A DNA stretch of 64,000 nucleotides, taken from positions 390,627-454,626 of the forward strand of contig NW_020170427.1 in assembly GCF_000524195.1 (NCBI RefSeq), written 5' to 3'. The notes under the pieces were generated by a model, which was given only the letters and a program-made list of their open reading frames with translations, had not been told where the DNA came from and made no database searches. Of this stretch, positions 39,450 to 53,055 are shown piece by piece. A program made the position numbers and the translations under genes. Source of the stretch: Echinococcus granulosus. Lineage: Eukaryota > Platyhelminthes > Cestoda > Cyclophyllidea > Taeniidae. Every line of letters starts with the position of its first letter. Position 1 is the first letter of the stretch.

Positions 39450-39810
39450 TTTCTTGACGAAAAGTTAAGGACCAGTCAGCCAATGAGAAGAGATTACTGC
39501 TCTTATCGTTATGCTTATTATGAAGAGGCAAGGCAAGTCAAGGCAATACAAGACAGGTCGGAATAAAATAACGCAAGACCTCAAACTTCGTATCACTGAA
39601 ATGCCCAGTTATGGAAATATTTGGCATGTAGGATAAAGATGAGGGAGGAAGTGACAGAGAGAGAAGGATTGAAGGGAGTCTGGGAGGGAGGACGGGAGGC
39701 AGGGCGATAATACCTCCTTCTTTTTGTCCTACTTCTCTAATGATATCTGCCCCGGTGGTGTTGATCGCTTTTTCTTGGCATTAGGCAGACAATCGGGAAA
39801 TCCCCTTTTT
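39450..39810. repeat. Family B interspersed repeat, 3' fragment
   Basis: It matches the last third of the long copies: gaccagtcagccaatgagaag, gttatgcttatt, aggcaagtcaaggcaa, ggcatgtaggataaagatgag and the terminal ttggcattaggcagacaatc. Confidence 0.55.
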
Positions 39811-42289
39811 TTATTAAGTGCTTGATCAATGTGGAGTTTGTAAGCTCGTGTCCCAATGGGAAAGGATTTTAAATTGTGAGGGTTCATGTTTAACTAAAAT
39901 AGTTCAACAGGCATTCTGTCTTCATTTATTTGGTCACATCATAGTTTTTCCCTCCTTGTAACGCACAAGGCGCAGTTAAGTAAATAGACATTAAATCTTT
40001 ATCAAATGGCTTTAAATTCGTAGTTGATAGTGGAATCCATCGCCACAATGTTTACTTACTCCAAATATATAAGGGTACTAAATTGGCTTTAGTTTCTTGT
40101 CGGTAAATATGGAAACTTTTCTTCCTTGTTGTTGACGGAAGATGTGGGAAGTGTGTAAAACCATCTACGAACTTTGATGGACGTTGTCGTGACCTTCAGA
40201 GCCTCACTCAGTGCAGTGTGGACTCGACGTTGAACACGGTCCGGACCCTCGGCGCATGAAGCACATGCATACGCATACATACACCCACCAACAGGCGAGA
40301 CAAATGATTTGTCCCATCTGGGCGCCGACATGTCTGCACAGATTAAGGGGAGGAGGGAGGGGGTCCCTCACCATGACACCTACAGCTCTTTCCTCTGTGT
40401 ATGCACGCGATAGAATGCTTGTTACGTCCCTCCCTACCCCCTCCCGCCCTGTCCCCTTGCCATTCGACAAAGAAGACGACGTAGACACAGTGGCGCCTAC
40501 CGCATACACCCGCTGTCATTGTCGAGTCCTAGTGTGAGGATTATGATTTATGCCAACTTTAGAAGAGGGCTGTGGCTAATCAATTATGCATTTTACCAGT
40601 TCTGCCCCCAACCATCGTGTGAGTGGATTGTACGTACGGAATAGTTGGGCGATCCCCCCCTCTATACGGAAAGCTGCGTGGTTAAATGGAAATGCGCGTC
40701 TGTATTAATAACGGACCCTTTAAGCCCACCATGATTTGGCCAAAGTCATGGTAACCGTGCTACTAGTTTCTAATGCCTTCTGTGAGTTTCGAAATAAGGC
40801 CCTTTCAGTTTTGTGCATTTTGTGGAGTCTTTGCAAGTGGATCAAAATTACTCTTTGAAGTCGTTCTAACTATAGGGGCTACTCCATTCCTTTTTAACCA
40901 AGACTTCGGTTACTGTCGGCGCATAGTGGATCTAGCCATTCCCAAATAGCCAGATCCTAGCCCTTCTTTCAGCCACATAAAATAATTGCCGGTAGTTCCT
41001 AAGCAACCTCTTTTGCTCTTGGCTTTAGTAACACAAGCCCCTGCTTAGACGTTTTTAAATATAGCGACTAGGATTCTTTACTTGCGAAACGAAATCCCGA
41101 TCATTCTACCTGCGCCGCTGATTTCACTCCCAATTTTAGGTGATTGACAATGCTGCCCTTAAACTTGTATTGCCGGAGGGAACACAAACTCTGCAGTACT
41201 ACGACTTAATCAGCCTTCTGACTATACTGCACTGCCACGATACAATTACCCACAGACTCCAGCCTGGCGGACTTTCCGGAAGGTACTTTAAGTGATACTC
41301 TCCAGCCACATTGACGTGTAATCTCATCCAGCCATCCATACTTCACTCCTGTCTGGTCAGATGTCAGTGGGGAGCCAGCGCATTCGCCACGCACACACAC
41401 AGCACGTTTTCCGTGAAAGGGGCCCCTGAAGATGTGTGTGTGTGCGTGTGCGAAAATGATTATTCTTACCCTCCCCTCCCCGTCCCCCGGCCAAACACCG
41501 TGCCACCCACGACGAGGGGCGTTTGAGAGGCCAGACAACCTGGCACCCATAATCGCCATCTGTGCACAAGCAGCAGAGGAGGGTCATGTGAACGGACGAG
41601 GCGACGCACTCGCCTGCGGGTCCTTTCATTACGAGTTTGATCGGAGTCAACCCATCGGTGGCCGTAGTATACCTGGTAGAACTGCAAAAGAGCAGCAATG
41701 TGTCTTGGCAGATACACTGATAGGGTATTTTGCATTTTGAAGTCTTAAAAATTCATTGAAAAAAAAATTAAGAATTTGTGGTATAGAATAACAGTCTAAA
41801 TTAAAACACCTCAGTATGTTTACTTCAATCACAAACTTCCCCCTCAAGTTAAGACCTATTTTGCTGACGTGGGTTTAATCTATTCTATTGTTATTCCTAA
41901 TATTTTTCAAGTTGTTAAAATTGAAGGAAATTGCCAGGTGATTTAGTGAATTTTTCAAAAATAAATATACCCTAAGAACATGGAACTAGTGCTTTTACTC
42001 TGCAATGTGAAAATCTAATGCATCTACAGTTGTCAACTTGTCGATATTTGACACGAAAGTTTATATAAAGTCTCCAATGCAATTATCGCTTCCATAATCG
42101 TTTCTGTGGATGGTTTCCAGTGTTTCCTACTAAGAAATTAGTTTTGGCAGGGCCCAGGATAACCAAAAACTTTGTGAGATATCTGTTATAGCTCAATGTA
42201 GAAAATTTTTTTGTAATTTGCAGTGACTTGAAAGGTTATTGTGAATGTTTGTGTGCACCCTTTATTTAACTTAGGTACATGTGAATTTG
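39811..42289. other. Intergenic, nothing recognised apart from a TG tract
   Basis: GC-rich patches at 40200-40520 and 41200-41700 have overlapping open frames on both strands and an imperfect (TG)n run at 41433-41450. None of the frames has a recognisable motif or a pair of good splice sites in phase. Confidence 0.35.
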
Positions 42290-43640
42290 CCCATCGGTGT
42301 AGTACTCTCCATCGGTCACTCTCTCTACCACAATCTTACATTGCACCCACCCTCATTTCAACCAATGTCAATTGAACCCGGCGGAGGTGGTTTCAACCTG
42401 TTATTTTTGTCAAACAGGTTCACCTCAGTTCAGCTCACCTCCAAAGCCAAGGCGGAAGCTCCTGCTTTAACTCTGTGAATGAATAGCGCTTACTGGTGGA
42501 CTACGTGGTAATATGAAGTAGCAGAACGCACTACCCGCCCACTAATAGTTGACACAACAAGTTTAATTTTGCCGACGGATGAACCACTCCACTACCAATA
42601 TGCCTATGTATCATGCTCATTACATGGATCCCTTTTTTCTTCCCACTCTTCTTTACGATGAGTAAGTACATGTCGCTATTGACATGTCAACGCCATTGTA
42701 AGCATAAGTGAAGGTCAGAGTGTCAAGAAGGAATTACAGTCATGTAGGGAGGGATAGCCCTGTTGTGGTGAAACCAAGCGTTTCCATTCACATCAATAGG
42801 GGGTAATGGTAGCTGGTAGTGTCAAGAAACGGTGCATATATAAAATCCACCCCACTCACGTGCAGTTGGGTGTGTTGACAGACGACAGATGACAGACAGG
42901 GGACCTTAGAGACTGCCAATTTCTTGTTCTTCACTACATTCACGAACTTTACAAACCGACCACACCTTTCACTTTAAATTCCTGACGCACTAACTGACTG
43001 ACTGACTGACCAAATGACCTTTGGAGAGAAGTGTCTTTTGTATCACATGGTATTAGGAAATCGTCAGGCACACTAACATATCAAGTGTTACGCCATCCAC
43101 CTCCCAGTTCTAAGACATGGGATATTTTATTCCTCTCTCCACGGAGGACTCTACCTGCGAACGCAACTATTCACTTTGACTAGTTGATTTGCTGATGGCC
43201 AAACAATAATCACGACGGAGATCTCTTTACTCTATGAAATACTACTCGGATGCGTACCAATAAATACTTCTCTCTTTTTCTCTTCTTCACTTTCCTAAGA
43301 AACAGTCAAGACTGGTGAGTCAGTGGTGGAAAGTCCCACTCTTGATTCTTATGCTCATTCTTGCAAGACAAGATGAGGTAAGACGAGAGAAGAAAAGGCA
43401 GAACAGAACAACGCAAGCCCTGCAGCGTCATATTGTTGCAAGAATTGGTTGAAAAAATATTGACAAAGTAGAATGAAGATGACAAGGAGAGAGGGAAAGA
43501 GGAGGGAAATGGGGGAGGAAGGGAAAGATGGCGGTAACACCAATTTCTCTTAGCTCTACTTACCCTTCCTACTTCTTTGACGATGTTTGTCCAGGTGATG
43601 ATGATCACATTTTTTTGGCATTAGAGAGATGGATGGTTCG
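42290..43640. repeat. Family B interspersed repeat, long copy 2
   Basis: Partner of 29330-30720 in the same orientation, 13 kb away. It contains an (ACTG)n run at 42993-43010 and a purine-rich block at 43480-43535. The end, ttttttggcattagagagatgg, matches the other copies. No shared reading frame was recognised. Confidence 0.65.
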
Positions 43641-44401
43641 AAAATACCCATGAGATAGTTTACACGAGTGAAGTGTTTGCTCATAATGGAATTTGTGGGC
43701 ATGTCTACTGTAAAAAGATTGCAGACCATTATATAGTCTATCTACAGACACCGAATATTGTCAGGAATCTCTGCGTTTATTGAATTTTTTTACGAACCGT
43801 ACCTACCCATTTGGTTACATTGTTGATATTTAGGCAGATTATCTGTTTCGTTAAACCCGTATATTATGTTGTTACAAGATAATCTAATGTACTGCCCTTC
43901 AAGCCCTGCGCAATTTATCGTCTGTAGGCATAAAATCTGCTGCTACACACAATACTCTTTGTTTCAAATGGGAAAACAAGCTCACTGACCTCACCGCAAT
44001 TTAGCTCTTTCTTTTGCTTCTAGACCAACCTCGTGACTTAGCGTGGAAATCTAAAGATGTCGGTACCACATACGTGTGCCTTCCCATTTCCAAAGGGCTT
44101 TATTCATCCCCTCCTGAGTGGGTTCACCCATGTCTAATGTCTGTGGTAGTTAAAATATTAAAATAGGTTTTAATGATAGGATTTCGATGTATTGTTTAGG
44201 AAGAGATCTTACGAATAAGAACTGGAAGTACATATAAATCATTTTATTTGGGAACCGTATTACTGACTCGTTTGCAAAATTTTTAACTCTTGCAACAAAT
44301 GGTTTTAGGTGAATTTATAAAATGGACATTATGAAATATCTAATAATTAACAAAATTTATTAATTTAGCCGAAATTTCATCTGAACACAAATAAGATCTT
44401 T

Positions 44402-45370
44402 TGCAGCCTTCTGAGTCTTTTCTGAAGACAAAAGTAGGTAAGATATTTGGGACGGATAATGCACCACCGACGTACAGGCGGGCTGAGAGTTACCGGTTTG
44501 GGCCGGAGGCCAAGCCGCCCAGAAGAAGTACACAGGTGGAGCCTTAAGTACTTTAGTGAGGAAAATAAAGACCTAAAAGCGACCGAAGTATTGCATAGAC
44601 CCTCTCCTCTTTTGAGCTTCATCACCGGCGCTCGCCTTGGCCTACCCCCTCCCCATCAGACATCACATAAAACATCAGTCGCGCCAGTTATCTAATTTGC
44701 CTGCATCTGAGAGGATATCTGACTGCAACGTAGCTGATCCTCCTGGGTGAGTCAATTGGATCTGGAATTATGTTCTGTTTGGGAACTGCATTAGGGAAAT
44801 GGGAATGTGCAGACCACCACGTATACCCATCGCTGGTCGTAAATACACTTCCCTAAAAGGGGAGTCATTTAATCAAGGACGGGTTCAATAGAGTTTTGCA
44901 GTTCCTCCTTGCAACGTTGCTATCGCTACAGTGCTGCTCAGCCCTATCTATCTGCATGGGTTCCATCTAGCTAGTAAAGAGGTAAAGGAATTATCGTGTG
45001 TTCACCTCATTGACATCTATGCACAGGTACCAGGGAGAGCTAAATAACGGACTTTTTGGCCAGTTCATGGCTGGTGTCACTTCGTTTGGTAATAGCTTTC
45101 CTGCAGATTACGGGACTGGGTAATTGTCATAAGCTGGTGTCATTTTCAACCCTTTGGTTAGCAGTTGTCAAAGATTCTCCAGCCTGGAGCATATGCCCTT
45201 TTTGGTCACATCAAGGTTTAGCACGCAACCATAGAAATCAGGATATTAACCTTTAGGATCGGTTTTGCTTTCTGCCGTGTCCCAAGACTACCGCGGAGAC
45301 TAAAGAAGTCATAAACCTAGGGTAAAAAGATCTTGCCGACAAAGAGAAGGGTTGGAGGCTACTCGCATAA
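44402..45370 (-). mobile_element. Family A LTR element, reverse-orientation copy
   Basis: The minus-strand 3' LTR is intact at 44595-44402 (194 bp, tgcaatac...gctgca). It is preceded by a clear purine tract, read as aaaagaggagagggtc (plus 44601-44616). The 5' LTR keeps its 3' part (about 45370-45278). The PBS-like region is degenerate (cggcagaaagc). Interior blocks match the family (for example gatctggaattatgttctg on the plus strand at 44759). Confidence 0.75.
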
Positions 45371-45798
45371 CTCGAAGTTCCTCAAAGCATGTGCTAATAT
45401 CACCCAAAAATTTTAGGGATTAATTTCTACCTTTTATCTGATTACAAAAGCAGTCAATTTTATCCTATTTTACGGGTTTTACGTTATATATAACATTTGG
45501 CTAAAGGGCTTTCTGCCTGAGACTTCCAGAAACCAAACTTGCTTTAAAGAATAGCCTCAGAACATATCCTGACACCCTTGTAAAATATGTGCTCTCCGGC
45601 ATAACTACGCCTCTGCTGGCATAGGCGATCAGGTTAGTTATGAAAAGTATATACTAATTTTCACTGCAAAAATAATGCTGCGAAGCCAGTACCCACCGGT
45701 CTCGCTTGTCCCCTTCCTTCGAAAACGTGACAACACCACATCAAAGCCTTCTTGAGGTGGTTGCGGGTTTGCTTAATGAATAAATAATCATTGAACGG

Positions 45799-45898
45799 NN
45801 NNNNNNNNNNNNNNNNNNNNNNNNNNNNNNNNNNNNNNNNNNNNNNNNNNNNNNNNNNNNNNNNNNNNNNNNNNNNNNNNNNNNNNNNNNNNNNNNNN
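45799..45898. other. Assembly gap (100 N)
   Basis: Exactly 100 N, a placeholder length; flanks share no obvious sequence. Confidence 0.99.
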
Positions 45899-48800
45899 GA
45901 CAGGTGATAAAGGGGACTTAGGAAGGAGAATGAAAAGAATGAAGAGATGAGGGGTGGGGATTAGGGGCGATGAGTGGGCAGCAGTTCGGTGGGTGCATTT
46001 TTTATGCAAACACACGCACACGAAGTGAAGATATCGCGGTATAAATCTGGATGTGTAGATGGGTGGTGAGTGGGTAGGTGGCTATGTGCTTCCAAAGTTG
46101 AACACACTTTTCTCCCAAGCATAAATCATTCACCAGTCCATATGCGATAAGGAGCTGGTTCTATCGCAGTGGCTGAGGCTAAAATGTGCATTGTTTCAGC
46201 TAAAGCCCTCGTCAGGTAGCATCTTGTACCCAAATCTTTAGTCTTACAAATGATAGATGATAATTCAGTGCTCTAAAAATCATTAAAGGAAATAAAGTAG
46301 CGGGAAATTATGGACGGGAGTAAATATATTGGTCTACTACCGCGACATAGATGATGTGATGGTTGATTTACGGCCTAGTGAGAGCCTTGAAGAAGTCATC
46401 TACTCTGGCTAATTTATTTTCAACTGCACTGCTGGTGTAAGCACTAAGTAAAAAGCTGCTGTCTCATTACATTCAAATGTCTTCTGTCAGTTGGAGCAGA
46501 ATTGGGCCACCACAAGCTCCACAACAAGTGTGATCGTCTGTTGTGGTAGACCGATAAGGTCTCCAAAAGGACTAGTGAGCAACAATAAAACAAAGCCACT
46601 ACATCAGTATATCTATTTTGGCGATCATTCAATTTCCACACCCCATCCACTCAGTTTGTTCCATGGTGGTGTCAAGGGGGAAATTCACATCGATTGAGTA
46701 AATTTCCGCATTAACATGAACAATTTAGACATCAAAATGCAGATAGCTAGACGCTACTTTGGTTGGAGTGTAATTCTTATCAACTTTGATATTTCTTGCC
46801 CAAAGACAAACTTATGTAGAATATTTGACTATTATTTGAGCCACACTTTATTGTTGACACTCTTAGGAATCGTCGCTGAATTCTAATAAGTAGTTTGCCA
46901 AATATACTGTCGTCCAGCAATGGGTGTGACGCTCAATCTCTCAGTGGATTCCAATTTTTCCTTCAAAGTTGATGCAATTACAAACGAACTGTGCTATCGC
47001 CTACGACGGCAAACATGATTGGAGGTTTTTCTTGACACCTTAATCCGCTCCTCTTTATTACAAAGGGTGGGGAGTCTCCCTCGACATGCAGCGTCTTTAG
47101 GTGACACATAATCAGAATTCCTGAGTTCCAATTGGAGAAGCAGATGAGCTCAAGTTACATCTACAAATTTTCAACCTGCATTTGATGATGTGAGGGTGGG
47201 TTTGGAAAAAAGGAAAGTCAGATAGAGCACACTTGGTAGAGACCGCCGTACGAGTGATGAAGCGCATGCCCTTATAAGCAGCAGGATGGATACCGCAAGT
47301 CCCTATAACCTGCACGGACTTTTGAACCTCCTGTCCTGCCCATCGGCGAACTTGAACGTTTTTAAGCCATCTGAGTGGGAGATGTTGCACCCATTCCATC
47401 AGCGATCTGATAGTATCCGCGATACTTAAAGAAGCTGCGCTGTTTTTGGGAATCAAATCGTATGTCTCAAGACAAGTATAGCTCCGGCTCAAATGCAAAT
47501 TCAATTACTTTTTTTTGGGTGGCGAATGCGGACGTACAACCACTTTAGCTACATTTACCATCCATTAACTGTGAAATGGTCTAGTGGGGATGGGAGGGGA
47601 GGGCAGGTAGCATAAAGGGGAAGAAGAGGACTAAGAGGATAAGAAGTAGGTAAGAAGAGTGTGGTCACACCTCTCTCTTGCAGCTCCTTGGTAAACATGC
47701 TTCTACTAATGTGTCTTAATCGAAACTCCCAAACTCACTTATATGTACGCATTCAGCTAGCGGAGCCATTTCAAGTTTATGTGTATGATGAGATGAGGGG
47801 CGGAGGCGAAGGAAATGCATTATTTTAAGTGGCCTGGTCCTTCTGCCTTAAATTAACTGGCCACTGCAAGGGCACATACCTTTTTGGGAGCGTCTAAAAA
47901 ACATCCCGATGGCAGTGCCTAATGGTGCCTCTGCTTGAGCTGTCGATTCGCTCAACAAAATACCACACATTCTTGTTCGTGCATTTCTACATCTTCGATG
48001 CAGTTATTTATAGCACGTTCTCTTCTAGGCTTCTGGGATAAGATAGCTGCATTTTGTCATATGAGTTCCCCCTTAGCGGAGACCATTGTAGTCGTGCGGA
48101 CACCCTTAACCAGCGGTTCCCCAAATTATCAAAGGAGTGCTTTTAAATGGCCAAGTTGGTCAGTATTTAGAGTCTATTCCTTACGTGGCAATCGTTACAT
48201 ACGGTGAAGACATAATATCTGATTAATTATGCCTGTCCTCTTCACAGTGGTGTCAACTCCTCCTCCGTACAGAGGCCAGCTTGGGGCACCTGTCGGGCTC
48301 GAATAAGGACAGTATGGATGTGGATGTTTATGAGTGTGAGCATGCTTAAGCTTCTGCACGTGTGTCTTGACACGTATGTACTTGCAGGAAGGGGAGGGGG
48401 ATAACAGCCTTTGAGGAAGGAAGGGAGGTGAAAAATGCTCTCCCTTGTACTCATCAATTCATAACGTCATTGTAGAAGTTGGATGAAATTTTACAGACAA
48501 TGGAGAGGTGCTAGCAACTTTATTTTAGGCGACGCTGAACGAGAGTCGAGATGTAAGCTGAGCCCTTATTTCTGTCGCACAAGTTTAATGCTACTTATTA
48601 AAACTAAGTAGAACATCAATTGTGGGCAAACCCTACCGGATGGCATATTTTCAACATTCTAGATGAATAAATAACCCCGCTCGCCAATGACGCTTAGTGA
48701 GGTAAATTCAGGAGATTAAAAGGCTTTCAAGGGGAATAAAAGATGAAGGCTAATTTCTGTGGTATTGGCTATGGTAAGACCAAATCTCTAGACCTACCAG

Positions 48801-50399
48801 ATAATCGTAGTTCACTCAGTTCACATTACTCCAAGTCCCCTTTTTTCCTTTCAAAAAGTGTTATTCTATGCTTTTTTAAAAGATGTTTAGATTTTTAGGA
48901 TTATGGCTGAAATTGACGGCTTGCTAAAGTTACTTAGAAGTAGCGCTTAAACAGAAAGATAATTCAGAGTATAAGGCAAGCTAAAAAGTTCGTCAGCTTT
49001 TCATAAAATAAAATAATTTTAAAAATTGCCTAGTATACTTTATTCGTTAGAGCAGTCACTACCTACAATCCATTAACCTCTCCCAATGGGACAAGCCAGC
49101 TGTGAGCTCTATTCTTATTCAGTTTTGTCTTTGGAGCCCATGAAGAACCTAACTCTAGCCATTCCTTGTTCTGTCTCACTTTATTTCCGAACTACTTTTT
49201 TTCTATCTAGCATGCTATTATGTGATTGTTTCCATAATATTAAACGAAAGTGGACATAATCAAATACATAACTTTGAAGGGAATAAGGAGGATAAGGAGG
49301 TTAAAAAGGAGGCGGGAGAGGCGAAGACTTAGGCAGCGTCTCTCTCCGACTCGTTATAAGTTGTGACATAAGGCCTTCTCATGGCCAATTTCCTCCACTA
49401 TCTAAAGTATAGAGCCTTGTCCTGCCTTCTGAGAACAGAAGTAAGGACTTCTTCCAACATAATGATGGGTCCTGGCAATTTCTAGATAAATCTTTCTTCA
49501 AGTGGAAATAATAAACCGCAATTGTCTTTTGGCCTCTAACCAGGGAACGTTCTCGTCTGTTGTTTACCACACACCAGGCGTACAAAAGCTTCAGGGAGCT
49601 GATGAAGCGATGCATGCCTTAGAATTCTAGTGTGAATCGAGTGGATAGCAAAGGGACCATCCGGGGCTAATGTTTACTTAACCAATGTCACAACAGAGAA
49701 GATATTCCTCCTCCCCATTCAGCTAGTCAGCAAACAAGCGCAAGTGAATATTGCGAATTTATAGGGCAAGTAGAAGGAGTGGAAAATCAAGAAATGTTGG
49801 TTTTTTTTATTATTATCTAGCACCTTTTAATACATTTCACGTGGGTGAAATCTATTCATTTTGCATCGCTTTCCCTTCCCAAATGATGTAATTGCAAACG
49901 AAGTGGTTCATCACCAACAACGTTAAACCGGACAAAACGATTTTTTGACAGCCTTGCCTGCAACCTCTTTAAAGTGTTAGTGGTGACACATATAGAATAC
50001 CTTCCTCCATATGATGCATTAGCATCTTGGAGTGATTCATCATCAAAATTAAAACCATTATTTCAACCTGGTGTAAGCAGTGCGTTCTGCTACCGCGTGC
50101 ACCACCTTCTCCAAATGCGAAACAGAGAATTGTATGAGAAGATAGATCCGGAGCCTTTGCAATCAGATCAAAGCGAATTCACAAAATGGAAAAGTAGGAA
50201 ATATATCCTCTGAGTTTAAAATAAGAGAAAGGTAGCAGAAAACACGGTAGCGAGTACCATATTAGTGGACCGATGTATGTATGCGTATCCACAACCGCAT
50301 GCAATCCACAAGCCAAGTTGCAACCTAGACAATCACAAAACCGTACAAGCATTTTTGACTACATCACTTTAAAGGACAGCTTTTATTAGAAAGACATAG
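45899..50399. other. Intergenic, nothing recognised
   Basis: A 130-codon minus-strand frame at 47112-47504 has no recognisable domain. A perfect 8-bp inverted repeat (ccacaaca/tgttgtgg, 12-nt loop) starts near 46519. No other structure is supported. Confidence 0.35.
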
Positions 50400-51393
50400 T
50401 GTTACAATTTGATCGTTAGTTTAACTTTTTGTTTTGGCCAGGAGGGCACTGAAGGGCACGGCCATTGTACTTCTGCCCGTCGTCGTGGCCGCTGTTCCAT
50501 GTCGGTAGCTACTGTCCATCTGTTTGTCAATAATACACATTCTGTCCTAGTGTTATGTCTGCTTTTGGCTTCAAGGGAGTCTCAAGGCGCTACGTTGGCT
50601 GCAGTGGAAAGCAGACTCAAACACAAAGGACGATTACCCCGATTTCTACCATTGAACGGTAAATCTTAACATGGCGGAAGAAAGACATGTTAGGGACGGG
50701 AACATTTGTAAAGATTCCTAACAGAAGAATGGAAAGTAGCGGCCATCTTCGGCAACTAACAAAGTCCCGTGTTCTGCAGGAATGTTTTTAACAACTAAAG
50801 CGACATTAGCCGTGACCGTGAACCATCTGTAAAAATTCGCCACGGAGTTGTCAACGGTGCCCGTGTGATGATGATAATTAAGTGAAGAGCGATACCTCCT
50901 GCACATATCTACTAGCTGAATAGATAGATGTAGCTGGGTAGCACAGTAGTGAGAATAACGTAGAAGGAAGGAACAGACACCAAACCCCACCCCCACGGAA
51001 CCATTATCGCTTCTAGGCCAGTGTTCTTACGACTAGCGATGAATAAACGTGATGACCTGCACATTTCCATTCCCCAAAGCAGTTCTCAAACAAGATGAAA
51101 CTCCAAGTACAATTGGATTGCCAGGAGGGATAGGTGATGCTGAGGCCAATAATTTTCTCAGGAGCAGGCGAATCCGATGACTGGGATGGTTGTTTCATGG
51201 GTTTTTCTGTAAAGAATCGACTGCGTTGTAATGACCAATGTGGGCGATCTACCAAGGGGAGCAGCGGGGACGATTTTTAATTTGCAGGCATTTAGGTCTC
51301 CGCAGATTGTACCTCCGCTTCTAGCACTTCTCTGCGTCGGCAGCACATTTTCAGCCTCCCTTAGTCTTCGGTAAAGACTCAGGGAGGTACACA
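50400..51393 (+). mobile_element. Family A LTR element, copy with degenerate 3' LTR
   Basis: The 5' LTR is 50400-50594 (tgttacaatttgatcg...gctacg), followed by PBS-like ttggctgcagtgg. The interior has the conserved segment cctaacagaag...ccgtgaccgtgaacc at 50726-50825. A degenerate 3' LTR ends at about 51393, visible as gcgtcggcagcacattttcag and cagggaggtacaca. Confidence 0.75.
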
Positions 51394-51649
51394 CATTTAA
51401 TTAAAGTAACTTTTAACCGATTCAAAAGGCGAGCCAGTTAGATCTTCAATTAAAAAAAGGCAATTACCTCCTTCATTTCAAATTTTCAGTCCGCCCTCAA
51501 TTTCGCTAGTGCTTAAAAGTGCTTTGCTGTTTCATAGCTTCACTTTTTATCAAGGAACAATTCTACTCCGCAAATTTTATTTCAAAGAGTAACTCATCGG
51601 CTAATTTAAGTAACGAATTCCAGAAATGAGAAAAAGGGATAAAGTGCAA

Positions 51650-51835
51650 CAGGCTTAGTCCCCCTGAATCTTCCCTGAAGTTGAAAGAAGGCGTAATAGT
51701 TGGGCAGAATATGCATCGCCAACGAACGGAAGGGCTGGGGGTCACTGGCATGGTCCGACGGCCATGCCGCACAACAGAAGTACAATCGCGGAAGCTTGCA
51801 TGCCCACGAAACGAAAACATGGGGACATATTTTCC
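51650..51835 (-). mobile_element. Family A solo LTR, reverse orientation
   Basis: The minus strand reads ttcgtttcgtgggcatgc, ggcatggccgtcggaccatg, cagcccttccgttcg and attacgccttctttcaacttc in LTR order. Ends are approximate. Confidence 0.65.
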
Positions 51836-52296
51836 GATGAGATATTCCAATTCTGTACTAAATAGAAATGTCAAACTACGTAATTGTACGGAACAAATGT
51901 TCAATGATAATGTCAAAAGATTAAAGGAATGACTTAACTTATTTAGGAGTTGTCACAGATATTTTATAAAAGGTATAAATAGGAAATGTCCAGAAAATTC
52001 TTCAGTTTTTGACCGCACAAGTATCTCAATTTTGACGTCCCAATCGTCAGGTAGAAAGGGCATCATTCCATGTGTCTCAGAATCCGCCTATTTGTAGTCT
52101 GGCCGTGTTATGGAGCCCCGAGCGCCAGTCAAGATGTCTGCACCAATAACTTGTGTGGATTCAGGTTATGCACAAATACTGCAACAGAGAAACTCTTCTA
52201 TCTGAAGAGCCATTTTTCCTCTTGACAAGATATTGTATGCTATAAATATGGGCTCTAATATTTAGAGATAGCATATGGGAAATAAGGGAGACCAAA

Positions 52297-52929
52297 TCAA
52301 AACCGGGACTTGATCTGATCCAAGATTGCAAGACCGAACCATTCTAGGACAGCCTGCCGAAACAATGACCTCCAAGCCCAAGTTTCACCGTATTTCATGG
52401 TCCATTCCATAAAGTCGTAGCCCTCCTTGTCAAAACGTTTCTTCAGATTATTAACCATCCAGAGTTTATAATACTGGCAAAAAGCAGGAAACACCATCAA
52501 TGTCCTGTGTGCGCCAACTTCTGGAACCTCACAGTTTAATGCGAAACTGTATTCACCGTTTCTTGCATGGAACATAACCTCTTGCCCAATTTTACGACCG
52601 GTTTCGTGTCAATCAGACATTTTACAACCTAAATACTAAAAATGAATGACAGCAGCAAACCGAGAACCCTCGTGGTTACTAGTAGACCATCTTCGCAATG
52701 TTTGCGTTTCAAGCGCCTTACAGCGCCTAAATTCTTCTGCACTATAATATATCCACGAGGTTGTGAGTTTAGGCTGACACAAAAGGCTCCGCTCATCACC
52801 GCACAACATTGGATGCATGCACGCATCAAGCCTGGTTCCCGCCATTTTAATTAACGGTGTCTGGACCAAAACACGACATGTGCACCGGCTACTAAAAGTG
52901 GCAACAGGACACACTTGCCGCGGTAGCAC
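52297..52929 (-). pseudogene. Unidentified protein-like frame interrupted by two stops
   Basis: One minus-strand frame runs for 211 codons with only two internal stops: TAG at 52638-52636 and TGA at 52605-52603. The downstream part starts with MSD, then TGA, then 105 open codons rich in Trp, Tyr and Phe (for example FCQYYKLWMVNNLKKRF and EWTMKYGETWAWRSLFRQ), a composition more protein-like than chance frames nearby. I do not recognise the family. It could be a decayed retrocopy, exons of an unrecognised gene, or chance. It lies 0.7 kb downstream of the tensin SH2 exon on the same strand but does not resemble a PTB domain. Confidence 0.3.
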
Positions 52930-53055
52930 CCCATTTCATACATCCTTGTAAATCCCATTCTCGGTTTTACTGGAACTCTCCTCAGGGTTACAGGTACCAT
53001 AGTCGTGAAGAACCTTACAGCGAAAGCCTCCTAGAACACTTCCAAGCATCAAAAA

